Assembly (NCBI RefSeq): GCF_001625215.2 | Contig: NC_030389.2 | Span: 37,933,454-37,997,453 of the forward strand | From: Daucus carota subsp. sativus | Lineage: Eukaryota; Streptophyta; Magnoliopsida; Apiales; Apiaceae | Direction of reading: 5' to 3' | DNA length: 64,000 bases | In this document: positions 24,901 through 35,764 of the stretch, piece after piece | How positions within the stretch are numbered: the stretch's first letter is position 1 | How the letters are laid out: each line of letters starts with the position of its first letter | Position numbers and translations under genes: made by a program | The notes under the pieces: generated by a model | What the model was told of the DNA's origin: nothing | Databases searched by the model: none | The model's input: the letters and a program-made list of their open reading frames with translations, nothing else

Positions 24901-26364
24901 AATTGTTTTTAGTCTATGGATTTTAATGGATTGTATGAGATTTTGATTTTGTGCGGATTCTTGATAAAATGTCGCAGAGTTGATAGGATTTAGGTACAAT
25001 GCTTCAAAATCCCATTGATTTTAGTGGGATTTCAAAAAACTTAAAATACACTGAAGAATGCCACAAAATCCATCATTTTATGAAATGAAAAAAAATCCAT
25101 CAGCATTTGAATACCATCAGATTTTAATGGATTTTAAACAATCCCAATTGAATACCATCAGATTTTAAAGCATAATTTAAAATCCCAATTGAATACCACC
25201 AGATTTTGTAGCATAATTTAAAATCCTAATTGAATACCTCAAGATTTTAATGGATTTCAAACAATCCCAATCGAATACTCTCGGATTTCATGAATGCAAA
25301 AAATGCTTTAAAATCCCAATCCAATACACCCCTCTAAATTACCCCTAAAGTGTATAACCTGTACATTTGGAAAGATAAGGGTGGACTTGGGCCAAAACTG
25401 CCTACGGCCCTAGCCATTGTAAGTAACTTACCATATCACACCAGTTATACATATAATAGAACGAAGGCAGGCACAACCAATATTTAACCTCGAGATTAAA
25501 AAGTATCCTAATAGACTCAAATGTGCAAGTAAAAATAATCGTTACAAAAATCTTAATTCCAATTACAGAATCATACTTTAAATTCCTATCAATGCACATC
25601 AAATCCATTTACGTTACAAATTTAAGGTGTTGTTAAACCAATCAAATTGCAGTTCAAATGTCTAAACTAATATTTCCATTTACTTGACATATCAAATTAA
25701 AATAATCAGGCTTTTATATGGAGTAAAACCTAGCTAAACTATTTACTTGAAAAAACGAATTTCATCTAGAGTCTAGACGTAAAAAATAAAAGCAGTCAAA
25801 ATGATGATAAAATTAAATTCGACGTGACTATTAGAGTTAACATTAAGCATAAATGTACTAGAACATAATGTTCATCACGACTCAAAAACCTAAACCAGCA
25901 TCTATAACAACTTAAAACATTAAGTTAAAATATTCAACAGCCAAGCAACCGCAAAAGCTAGCTTAACTATCTTCCTAATCAGTGAAAAGCGAAACGCCAA
26001 ATGACAATCCGAGCTAACATCAAGCATAAGTTACTAAAACATCTACATAAGCATAAAAACTCAATCAAAATATATTCAATAAATAACAATTCAAGCTAAA
26101 ATCAGCCACAAATTCACTCAAAAAGACTTTTAATCGACACGGACACACACAAACACATAGAAGAGAGACCTCAGCTCGCGAATGGAGCATACGCCGAAGG
26201 TCGGATCGGACGCTATCTTTAACATCATGAAAAGCGCCGTGATGCCATTGCGGATGACCTGGATCTCTCCGATACGCTTCCGATGCTGATTCCGATTCCA
26301 ACACTGAAATTACACACACTAATACAATTACTGTTAGTAATCTCTCGATTAATCTCATCGCCAC
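15956..26364 (-). CDS. Plant membrane protein of unknown function (809 residues, 16 exons)
   Basis: Sixteen exons could be followed in one frame: 26364-26170, 24656-24462, 23899-23825, 23746-23579, 23341-23178, 21057-20839, 20110-19984, 19585-19397, 18841-18755, 18596-18442, 17994-17875, 17193-16968, 16752-16693, 16618-16445, 16361-16252 and 16121-15956. Residues 1-25 form a signal peptide ([20 protein letters not shown]). A hydrophobic segment at about 783-803 ([19 protein letters not shown]) ends in a short SSPVR tail, so a type I protein with a large lumenal or outside domain is likely. Conserved-looking blocks include [33 protein letters not shown] and [14 protein letters not shown]. From memory it resembles the plant family of Arabidopsis At5g58100, linked to pollen wall formation; that assignment is uncertain and no enzyme motif was recognised. 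An extra exon within the longer introns cannot be excluded. Repeats sit in introns 1 and 5. Confidence 0.8.
21058..23177 (-). other. Long intron 5 of the membrane-protein gene
   Basis: 2.1 kb between exons ending at 23178 and starting at 21057. It holds an AT-rich core (22020-22390) flanked by GC-richer blocks (21650-21990 and 22390-22600). These look like an old insertion, but no terminal repeats or protein could be recognised. The short frames at 22285-22603 on either strand have no family signature. Confidence 0.45.
24873..25333. mobile_element. Non-autonomous inverted-repeat element in intron 1 (about 461 bp)
   Basis: Left terminus AGGGGTGTATTCGATTGGG and right terminus CCCAATCCAATACACCCCT form a good terminal inverted repeat. 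The inside is built from repeats of ATTGAATACC(A/T)(C/T)(C/A)AGATTTTA with AATCCCAAT, at least four copies between 25100 and 25300. It is non-coding, so it is a MITE. The superfamily (Harbinger or another) is not settled because no clear target duplication is seen. Confidence 0.65.
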
Positions 26365-26531
26365 GCTTAAACAGTGTGTTTTGCAAGATGATCTCGCAAT
26401 CTCGTCTGCTTTAACTCACTGCGTGTATGTATATGTGTGTGTATTGATTCATAGACAAGGGCGATTAACTGGTGATGAATTTGACTGAGGAGTCAATCCC
26501 TAGAATGTTTCACTGCTGTAGATTTTTGGTT

Positions 26532-27402
26532 GGGTGCTGATTTATGCACACCCTAAACTTATTTATGCACACCCTCTCTCTTTTTTGGACCAAGTTGCCC
26601 TTAATTCATTTAGAAGTGTTTTGTTTTTTTATTTACTTAATTTATCTGCTACACGAGTTCAACATAGATCTTCATGGAAGAGTACGCAAACGCATCTCAC
26701 TGTACCGGAAACTTATTTTACTTATCCTATTATCTACTCGTACTTAGTAGTGAAGGGGGTTTAACCGGAAGATGTTACTAGTTTGATAATACCTAAACCT
26801 AACTCACAAGTATATATTTGTGCATGTATTAAGTGGTTGAAAGAAGGAAAACAACAAGCAGAAGGATTGCAATCCAAACACAAATGTGCCTAATACTCAT
26901 GAAATTGTAGGTGTCAAGCTGAGAAATGTCTGCAGTGCCTTCTGGTCCAGGTGTGATTAACCAAATGCAAATTTGGTGAAGCATCGAAGGATGAGGACGT
27001 GAAGAAATGCTGATTGAACAAAACAGAGTCTTTTTTTACATCAGGTCAGCCACAAAGGAACCGAAGACTCAAATTTAAAATAGTAAAGAAAAGCATGGTT
27101 GCTAGAAGACCTCCTCGCAACAGTCAGATCTGGAAAAGTTTCTACCTTATTATATACTGTTTTATATTTTAATCCTTCAAGTGTCCTACAACCTCGGTTT
27201 GAATCCCCTAGAGAGGAAATCATCCCTGCAAGAAATAAAATCTAGAGTTACTAAATATATTAGTAGGAACATTAGCTGCAGAAAGATAATAAATTAAGTA
27301 AATAAAAAAACAAAACAATGCTAAAAGAATTAAGGGCAACTTCGTCCAAAAAAGATAGAGGGTGTGCATAAATAAGTTTAGGGTGTGCATAAATCAGCAC
27401 CC
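26532..27402. mobile_element. MULE-like terminal-inverted-repeat element with 8-bp target duplication
   Basis: Both ends start with GGGTGCTGATTTATGCACAC. The inverted repeat runs about 110 bp with only a few mismatches (left 26532-26645, right 27290-27402). The flanks carry a perfect 8-bp duplication TTTTGGTT at 26524-26531 and 27403-27410. Within each arm ATTTATGCACACCCT occurs twice. Long inverted repeats with an 8-11 bp duplication suit Mutator-like elements; hAT also makes 8-bp duplications but usually has short ends. The 640-bp interior has no recognisable gene, so it is non-autonomous. It lies about 170 bp upstream of the start codon of the 809-residue membrane-protein gene, within that gene's promoter region. 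Confidence 0.85.
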
Positions 27403-27465
27403 TTTTGGTTTTGCAGGGTAGAAAGGGAAGGACGTGTTTGGCCTGAGATTCTCGGTTTATCTAAT

Positions 27466-27669
27466 ATTTGATGTTTGACGTTTATATTGAGGTGTATAAA
27501 ATAATATCTTCATTTAATAAAAAAATTTTAATTTTTATATCAAATAAAAATTTAAATTATTATTTGATATAAATGTGTAAAAAAATAATTATATTTAGAT
27601 ATAATTTTTTTAATACCTTAGAATACGTGTCAAAAAGTCGAAAGCAATGAAAATGAGACGGAAGGAGTA
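27466..27669. mobile_element. Truncated Stowaway MITE, related to the copy at 34439
   Basis: From TGTTTGACG to GACGGAAGGAGTA it follows the same interior as the complete MITE at 34439-34676: a TTGAGGTGTA block, inverted TATCAAATAAAA and TTTGATATAAAT arms, and TTAGATATAATTTTTTTAA. Its left terminus is missing. Confidence 0.7.
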
Positions 27670-28307
27670 ATTTGGTACAGGTATCAAGGTGAAAATTCAG
27701 GGAAGTTCGCGATCGTTTCTCATGCTAAGAAAGAAGTTCTAAGCAAATACATCACGAGCTGAAGGGCTACCTCCAGATATTGTTGACTGTTGAGCCATAT
27801 TCATATATTTATTTAAATGAATTGCTTAAAAGTTCTAGAAAGATATAATTTAAATATATGTTTATTCATTTATGCTAGTTCCGGACGTCTGAAACTCTTT
27901 AAGATAGATATTGTTGCCATGTCATGAGAACTTGTTTATGACGTATTTGGCATAAATTTGGTTCAGTGGAGCTTGGAAGTGTCTATCATTGAGTTAGTCT
28001 AATCTGTTCTATTCCTTATGAATGGCTTTTTGTGCAAAAATGAGGTGTGTTTCTTTTCCTGTCATACATATTATTTGTTAAGAATTACGAAAGCAAGATA
28101 TCTTGATATAACATAATAACAAATGTACTTCTCTGTGATATTTAATTCAAATTCTTCATCGTGCCTGATTATGAGAAACTACCTGACATTTATGACTAAA
28201 AATAAGCTCACAGTAGTTTAACACCGCAATGTATGAGCATCAACACTGAGTCCACTGATCCTAATGCTATCTCACAATCCTTTTCACTAAGACTTCACAG
28301 CTAATAA
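27670..28307. other. Intergenic stretch, nothing recognised
   Basis: AT-rich DNA without a recognisable gene, RNA or repeat end between a MITE and the helicase pseudogene. Confidence 0.4.
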
Positions 28308-28660
28308 GAAATTTCTTCTTCCAAATTGGCAAGCCACCTTTAGGCAGCACTACAAGTGGTCTTGCTGAAGGATCTTTTGCCATGAAACTCTGGTAAACTG
28401 ATCATCATTGAAGTTTTACCAGATCCTGGAGCATGGGCCAAGATGCAGCCACCCGGATTATCATTTACAGGATTTCTTGCCAAAAAGTTAAAACCTGCAA
28501 CTTGATGAGGTTTCATCACCTTGTTGTGCCTTGGATGAGCACAGTATTCAGTCGCAACAAGATCATGTCCAGATGACCCCATCTTACCAGGTAGAATGGC
28601 ATCCACATCTTCATCTCTTATGAAGTCTTTTTCATATTTGTACGTTCTATTACTTGTATT
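28308..28660 (-). pseudogene. SNF2 helicase fragment, CLASSY/DRD1-like
   Basis: On the minus strand, HNKVMKPHQVAGFNFLARN and then the Walker A segment HAPGSGKT match the start of the SNF2 ATPase domain of the plant CLASSY/DRD1 group, which recruits RNA polymerase IV/V for RNA-directed DNA methylation. After [11 protein letters not shown] the match continues in another frame with [18 protein letters not shown], so there is a frameshift. Homology stops after the following PIWKKKF. Only about 115 of the 1200 or more family residues are present, with no start, helicase C-terminal half or introns. This is a dead fragment, perhaps carried by the neighbouring transposon debris. Confidence 0.75.
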
Positions 28661-28829
28661 CTGAGAGAAATAAATATGCATAAAAAATGTTAAACATGGG
28701 TGTCTATGATAAAACATATAGCGTTTGTCTAACAGCAATGTGTTAGTCATAGATGTACAAGCATCTATGTTGCTTGTATTTTAGTTTAATAATGTTTATT
28801 TATTATCTCCCTCCCCCGATTTTTGTAGA

Positions 28830-29301
28830 CAAAAATTCCTTCGGACAATGGTGAAGAAGGGAGTTCTCCTGTTGAAGATGGCGCTTTTACGACAAACAAC
28901 AGTGAAGAAAGCAAGAAGACACAAAAAGGACCAGCTCATGGACCAAACTGGCTTCTTCATAGTGTAAAATGCTCATTAAAAATCAAATAAGTGTTGCACA
29001 AAAATGTTGCATGAGAAACTATGAAATGTTGTAAAAAAACCAAATAAGTATTGAACAAAATGTTATAATAGGCTATTGTAATGCCTAAAAGTGACACTCA
29101 AAGGGCTAAAGATGCTGCAATATCAAGTTATGGCAAGACTTTATGCGACACAAGGAAAAGTATTGCATTTGATGATCTCTTGCAACGGCCGAAAATGCAA
29201 GCCCTAATTTTAGGTGAAATGTTAAAATACTCTATTGTAATACTTTAAGGGCTTTACACAATATTTTTTCGAGTTTGCAATAGGCCAAATATGGCGTAGT
29301 G
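28830..29301. mobile_element. CACTA (En/Spm) element, one end
   Basis: Sequence ends GGCGTAGTG at 29301, which on the minus strand is CACTACGCC, a CACTA terminus. Subterminal repeats resembling CTATTGTAAT and TTGCAATAGGCC follow inward (29050-29290), as in CACTA elements. A short coding-like stretch at 28830-28970 (SSPVEDGAFTTNNSEE, then KGPAHGPNWLLH) may be a remnant of a transposon protein. No second CACTACGCC end was found nearby, so the element is a fragment. Confidence 0.55.
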
Positions 29302-29559
29302 ATAATAATATGAATTGACATTATGTACTCGAGTTTTGTGTCAAAATATGATGAGAGGAATATGCAAAGACCAATAGTATATGTTCATTCATTAGCCAGT
29401 CCACCCTCGTCTTTCATATGTCATGTAACAAAAAAATTATAAAATTTAGTCATAAATAATTGCAATTTATATAGCATACATAATTAGTTAAGAAGTGCAA
29501 TGGACAAGTTCGGTATAAGTTATTAATATATAAAAATTACCTTCTCAGTGGATACCTTT

Positions 29560-31010
29560 CCGTTGAGAGACAAATCTCGTGATTTGGAGCATTTTCTTCA
29601 TTATTCACTACAAATGTAAATTACACATTAATGTATGTTGTGACTTGTGATACATAGTAAATATGATATGAGTATGTCAAGAAACAAAATTCTATCAAAT
29701 CGGATTGATATATTTTTGTTATAATTGTGGTGTGAACTAATTCTTATGTTGAATCACAATCAACTAATACATTCATATAAATTACAAAAAAATTTAGAAT
29801 GAACCAAAATCACACCAAAATCACACCAAAATCATGTGATTTGATTATTCAAAATGTGATTAACAATCAAAATGATTGAAAATCTATAATCAAATCAAAG
29901 ATTGAAAACACATCTTCATTCTATAGAATCATGTTTCAGATACGACTCAATTTTTGATTCAGTTTACAAATAGACAAATACATACTAAAAGCAGAAGTAA
30001 GAATTCATGTATGTTCAATCCAATAAATATGAGAATAAATTAAATTAATGTAAATGATTATATTTACTATACAACAAAATGATATGGATGATAATTTACC
30101 CAGTTGATTTAGACGAAATAAGGATGATTATCGATTACACATTTAACAAGAAAGATCGGTAAATATTTGAAAGTTTGGAAAAAAAGTTACAAATAATATA
30201 ATGATATGTTTTTAATTGTATGATTCGTTTGAGGAGCTATTGAGGTATTAATAGAAAAAAAATGGACCAGAGAATATAGATGAGAGGAGGGCGAGTGGCC
30301 GGAGGCAAAGAGGAAAATAATGAGGCAATAATAAGTGGCTAGGGAGGATGCTACTGATAATCTTACGAATGTATCGTTTATATAATAGTTGAGCGTCGGT
30401 TTCTGGAGCAAAACTGTCCACTTGAAATTACTATAATACCCTCAATTGTCGCATATGAATTATTTTATAAATATACATTTATTGATTGGTAATATTTGCT
30501 ATACTATCATATTGTTCATTTAGATTTTATGCAAATGTTGAGTTGAGTTTTATGATGTACACATTTAAGTTGGAGATTTGGATTAACAATCATAAAATTT
30601 TAAGTTAATCTCAAATAATATCTTTTATTACCAAAATTTATCAATTATTTATTTTTTGCAAATACTCTTAAATATCATTATCAATTAATCAATAACATCC
30701 TTCAGTTTTTATAGTCATTAAGATTATTATTCTGTTTATTATATATTGAAGGATATAGTGTTTTTGAATTTATAAAATTAATTATTATACTTATTGATTA
30801 TGTTGTTGAACATGATTTTCATAGTGTCGAATGTTTAAAAATGTTGTAGAACAAAAAAAAAAAGATAACATCATAGCCATTGAATTATAATTTATCTGAA
30901 TTTGAAAAACTGGACTCAAAACTACTATTTGTGGACTTCATATAACTCTTTACTGCAAGTGTTATATATTTATCCAAATTTATAAAAATAATTAATATGA
31001 GTGAAAATCC
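29560..31010. repeat. Dispersed repeat, copy A
   Basis: This stretch aligns with 43410-44400 in the same orientation. Shared landmarks are GGAGCATTTTCTTCATTATT, ACAAAATGATATGGATGATA, the TGTATCGTTTATATAATA promoter-like block and the GTGAGTGAAAAT end. Copy A is longer by an insertion between about 30540 and 30950. No terminal repeats or open frame were recognised; an old non-autonomous transposon or the non-coding end of a larger element is likely. Confidence 0.7.
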
Positions 31011-31029
31011 CAAATAACATCATTCAACC

Positions 31030-31330
31030 TAAAACCCCACAATAATAAAAATTATATTTTTCCCGTATCAAACTCATACATTTGTCTAATTTAAAACCCC
31101 ATAACAATAAAAGCTATAATTCCCCGTAACAAACTTATACATTTGTCAGTACGTTCTCGTATCGAAAGTATACTATATTTTCCTTAATCAAATTTATACA
31201 TTTATACATTTGTTTATACTTTCCCGTATCAAAATTACACTATATTTTCCCTTATCAAACTTATACATTTGTCTATATTTTCCCGTATTGAAATTATACT
31301 ATCATCTATATTTCTTCGTCTTGAAATTAT
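31030..31330. repeat. Degenerate minisatellite, about 60-bp unit
   Basis: At least four worn units built from CAAACTTATACATTTGTCTA, then TTTTCCCGTATCAAAATTAT and ACTATATTTTCC. Unit edges drift and units differ by substitutions and small gaps. Confidence 0.65.
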
Positions 31331-31786
31331 ATCCATGTCAAAATTATGTTCTTGTTTCACCGTAAATAAAAATTATTTTTTTTAAATTTTTAAAAACTAA
31401 AAATATTTTTACTTAGATCAAATATAATTTTTAATGATTTCAATTATAAACTGTATTAATTTTGTAACATATATAAATAATGGTCAAAATTTGATTAGTG
31501 CAACGAATTCAAATCAGAACAAATCAATTATTTTGAAACAGAGACATGATTTGAAACAGAGACATGAACTTGTATAACAGATAATACCACCACCTGCTAA
31601 CAAAACATTTAAGCAGTAAACAAACGCAGAATATTGACGAGGCTTATTACAGCCATCAACGTTATTAGTAGATCTGAAGTGTTTACAGAGTACACAAAAA
31701 GCTATTACATCTTTATTTTTCTATCTGATCATATGATATTACAACAAACTTATTGATGTAGTAAGATGAGCAAGGAGCATGTACTT

Positions 31787-34245
31787 CTACATCTTGGATG
31801 GAGGCTTTTTCGAGCTTCGTCCTGCTATAAATTCCTGCATTTTCTTAAACTGCTCCTTAGTCATTCCACTATAGTAGTCATGAGCCCTCTCCTGAAAAAC
31901 ACAGCAGGTACAGACAATGAGTAGTTAACCAGAGTTGCATATAAAACAAAACCTAACATAAACGATGTGCTAGAAGTAAGATCCTTCACAAACTTACAGT
32001 AGTTTGACAGTTTTATTTCCAGCCTCTGATTACCTATGGCATATCTAACTTGGGAGTTCTAGGCATAATGCCTCAAAGCATAATCACCAATAATGCCATA
32101 AACATACAAAGCAAACCTCAACGTACTTGCTTCATATACAAATTAAAAGGACATTCTAGTACTAAACATATGGAAATATTCAATATTTTATTCAAACAAG
32201 TCATTTAAGAAAGCATCCTATAAATGACTGGGTTTACAGAATCCATCAATCAAATCATTCACAGCAATAAACCAGCAATAATATATTAGTATATTCATAC
32301 TTTTCCACTGCAAAACCGTAAGCAATGTTTTAACTTTTAACTTTCACAATAGAAGTTTTATTCACATGGCTGTATTGTGCAGTGTAATTATTGTTGTAGT
32401 GCCAGTAAATTGTTGGTGCAAATAATATGAATAACTCTATCCTATAATATTTGCAAGGAAGAGGATGTAAACATAAGAAGCAATATGCCAAATCATTACC
32501 TTCTCTAATGCAAGTGCATGACCAAGGTCTCGCTTCAGGCCATCATTTATAACTGCCTTGTACCTTAAAACCAAGTCTTGATTGTTCTTTATTATGGCTT
32601 GAGCAACTTCTTGGGCCTTTTTCATCAGCTCATTTCCTTCTACAATGTGATTCACCAAGCCCCACCTCTCAGCTTGGTCTGCAGTTATGGGCGTGGCCGT
32701 TAGGGACACTTCACGGGCTCTGTTAGGTCCTATCACTCTGGAAAGCTTTTGAGACAGACCCCATGATGGAAATATCCCAAACCTTAAAAACGGGAATTCA
32801 ATTATCAGTCTTTATAGACTTTGGAATAGGAGAACAAATTATAAATGGCAATAATCTTGACGAGAAATGATCATGACTAGTGAAAGAGTACTTCCATAAT
32901 ATATGTTGTCATTATAAGTATAATTATTAAGAAGGAAATGAATCTAATATCCAACCACGACTGAATGGCTGAAACGAAACTACTGTGAACTCAACAATAA
33001 GAGCAGCAGATAAAACACACAAAAAACAATGAAATATATAGCCAACTCACTTATCCTTCATCTAACTTGTAATTTCTTTCAACATTTAACCACGTTTTAA
33101 GCCATCATCACAGTGCTCTCATTTTTAAGCGAGAGAAAAATTAATTTCCAAATCTAACCAAAACTTTCTCTTCCATTGTAAGACCACCAAAATTCATGTT
33201 GTCCAGTATCTAACACAATATCTTTTTGTCACAAACAGCTCAAAACTAACACACACACACGGGCAAGAACTTTTTTCACTCTGACTTTTAAACTCACATT
33301 TACCACGCCACTAAGTTCCCCTCACAAGTAAATGAAATAACAAACAAAGTAACTCATAGCCACTTACCACATATAACAAACTCACATTTACCACACCACT
33401 TACTTCCCCTCACACGTGAATGAAATAACGAAGTAACTCATAGCCACTTACCACATATAACAAACTCACATGTACCACGCAACTCGACATTTACCATGCC
33501 ACTTAACTTCAAACTCATTGTACTTTGTTTACTCTAATGGCTAAGTCTAACAAACTCACATTTACCACGCCACTTAACTTCAAACTCATTGTACTTTGTT
33601 CACTCTAATAGCTAAGTCATTTGTTTGCATTCACACACACCGCTTCCCTAATTTAATCACGCAAAAATAAACAACACTAAAACATACACTACAAAATAAA
33701 ACGACACTAAAAAAACATACACTACAAAATAAAACGACACTAAAAAATACACTACGCAACATAAACATGATACATAACACAAATATTTGACAATCAATAA
33801 TCTCGATAAATTAATAAAATTTCACGGTCCTGACATTATTAATTTAACTGTACCTAGCATGAGTATCCATAAACTTAGCCGTTTTCGACGCGACCAAAAT
33901 ATCACAAGCGAGCGCAATTTCGAAGCCAGCCGTGACGGCGAAGCCATTAATCGCCCCAATTATCACTTTCCGGCACTTCTCCATCTGATACACTAAGTCA
34001 CTCTCCATGTCCTTGACGTCTCCCTTGAAAACATCCTCCGCCGCCGTCAAGTCCACGCCGGAGCAGAACGACGGACCCGACCCGGACAGGATGACGACCC
34101 GGACCGAGTCGTCGGCGTCGAAGGCCTTGAAGGCCTTGGCCATGGCGATCATCATGGGGCGGGTCAGTGAGTTGAGGGATTTGGGGCGGTTGATTGTGAG
34201 GTATGCGACGCCGTTTTGGTCGGTTCGGGTTTGGATCAGGTCCAT
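31787..34245 (-). CDS. ECHIA: Enoyl-CoA hydratase/isomerase, peroxisomal type (ECHIA-like)
   Basis: Three exons, 34245-33854, 32782-32500 and 31891-31787, in one frame give 259 residues. The crotonase fold is clear: the oxyanion-hole blocks SFCSGVDLTAAEDVFKGD and GAINGFAVTAGFEIALACDI are followed by MDTHARFGIFPSWGLSQKL and ITADQAERWGLVNHIV. It closely follows the plant monofunctional enoyl-CoA hydratase ECHIA (Arabidopsis At4g16210), which hydrates enoyl-CoA in peroxisomal beta-oxidation of unusual fatty acids. The C-terminus is SKM, a variant of the SKL peroxisome signal; no mitochondrial or plastid leader is visible. The start MDLIQTR matches the family beginning. Intron 1 (1.07 kb) is full of tandem repeats. 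The frame is intact. Further 3' exons are not needed, as the stop falls at the expected length. Confidence 0.93.
33285..33635. repeat. Tandem repeats in intron 1 of the enoyl-CoA hydratase gene
   Basis: A unit starting AAACTCACATTTACCACGCC is repeated about four times. Two units include AACTCATAGCCACTTACCAC and two include AACTTCAAACTCATTGTAC. Unit length varies between about 75 and 90 bp. Confidence 0.75.
33665..33765. repeat. Short tandem repeat, about 36-bp unit
   Basis: ACACTAAAA plus ACATACACTACAAAATAAA recurs about three times in a row, also inside intron 1 of the enoyl-CoA hydratase gene. Confidence 0.7.
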
Positions 34246-34438
34246 TTTGAATCGGGTCTAGAGAGCTGAGTTGGTGTGGACTTGTGTGTGTGTTTTTTTT
34301 TTTTTTTGGCTAATTATTTGTTTGCGTCTGTTGGTTGTGTGTGCTTTTATACTGCATGGTGTCGACGTCTTGGGATGCGTGCTACGGTGGACTTTGGGGT
34401 GCGTGAAGATTACTGTATTTGGCGTCAGCGATCTGAGT

Positions 34439-34676
34439 TACTCCCTCTGTCCCATTTTAACTGATGTTTGACTTTTTAACACGTACATTGAGGTGTAAAA
34501 AGACAATGTCTACACTTAATAAAAAAATCAATTCTTATATCAAATAAAAGTTTAGATTCTAAACTTTTATTTGATATAAATTTTATAAAGAATAATTATA
34601 TTTAGATGTGATTTTTTTAACACCTTAAAATACGTGTAAAAAAGTCAAAAGCCGTTAAAATGGGACGGAGAGAGTA
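34439..34676. mobile_element. Stowaway-type MITE (238 bp), complete
   Basis: Ends TACTCCCTCTGTCCCATTTT and AAAATGGGACGGAGAGAGTA pair almost perfectly with TA at both edges. It lies about 200 bp upstream of the start codon of the enoyl-CoA hydratase gene, so it is in or near that promoter. Confidence 0.88.
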
Positions 34677-34929
34677 TATTGTAGTCTGTGATTATCCAGA
34701 AGGATGGGATTGATGAGGCGGAGCTTATATTAGTACAGATTACAAGCACACCCATTTGAAAAAAGTTCCCCTAAAATCGAATAAATTCAAAATTGAAATC
34801 GAACATTTTAAAAATTTAAGCATAAAGTTGAATCGAAATCAAAAATTCGAACTAAAAATTAATGGTAATGTGATGTAATCCGATCAATCCACGAAAATTT
34901 TCTCTCATGAGAGTCGATCATCCCATCTC

Positions 34930-35190
34930 CTTCTGTTTGAGTTACTGTTTTATGTGTTTGAGTTACTGTTTATGTGTTTGATTGTCATGTATTGGTCGTG
35001 TTTGAAAATGAATTTTATGATATATTGGGAGATTTGAAAATCTCGCATCAACAACACTTTCTGTTTGAGTTATTGTTCGTGTGTTTGATTGTTTCTCAGT
35101 TTCGTTTTGTGCGATATATTGGTTGTGTTGAAGAAGATTTTTACAATGTACCTGATTTGGAAATCTTGCATCAACAGTCAAGTAGATAGC
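34930..35190. repeat. Tandem duplication, about 115-bp unit
   Basis: Two related units: each starts TCTGTTTGAGTTA(C/T)TGTT, then GTGTTTGATTGT, a GATATATTGG block and ATTTG(A)AAATCT(C/T)GCATCAACA. The first also has an internal 23-bp doubling (TTTGAGTTACTGTTTATGTG). Confidence 0.65.
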
Positions 35191-35234
35191 TGGTGTGTTT
35201 AAAACAGTAGTCAATATCCCATGTGATCACTTCT

Positions 35235-35600
35235 CACAAAAAATATTTATTCATGACATACCTCTAAACTCAGTTCTTGCAACTGTTCCTGTGAACTTTG
35301 CACTATTCATGAAATTATTGTGAAGGTCAATTGCGAAACTACTATTTTCAATGGAGATGCAAGCTGGATTACTTAAAATATCTTTATCTTCATTTTTAAT
35401 TTTCTGAATATTTATATTCAAGTGGTTAAGCAATCCAGGAATAAAGTGGCTAATTATATAGCTCGTTTATTTGTTTTTCTACCTAGTTGCATGATCAGTC
35501 GGGGGTTTGTCCCGACTAAGTCTCTTTGAAAGTATTGATGGAATCCGCTCTAAATTTGACAAAAAAAAAAGCCTAAAAATAAAAAAAGCCTAAAAATCGA
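35235..35600 (+). mobile_element. Possible LINE 3' fragment with A-rich tail
   Basis: Codons from about 35417 read VVKQSRNKVANYIARLF and then stop after GFVPTKSL, similar to the C-terminal end of RNase H domains of plant LINEs. About 70 bp later come A-rich runs (35562-35600). Upstream protein similarity is not convincing, so this is a weak call. Confidence 0.3.
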
Positions 35601-35764
35601 TTATTCGAACGGGATATAACTAGAACCCAATCTGGAAAAATCCGAACCGATCCGATTTTTAAAAAATTAAACCAAACTTACTTTGGAATAACATGTACTA
35701 GTACTACTAGTAATTACCGGAGAAGCCATCTAATTTTTCAAAACAAAATAAACATAATCAACTT

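Noticed and set aside
31030-31330. CRISPR-like array
   Set aside because: Units are degenerate with no constant repeat and unique spacers; this is a minisatellite in a plant nuclear genome.
34271-34471. Short Phe/Cys-rich frames upstream of the enoyl-CoA hydratase gene
   Set aside because: They arise from a T-run and MITE edge and have no coding character.
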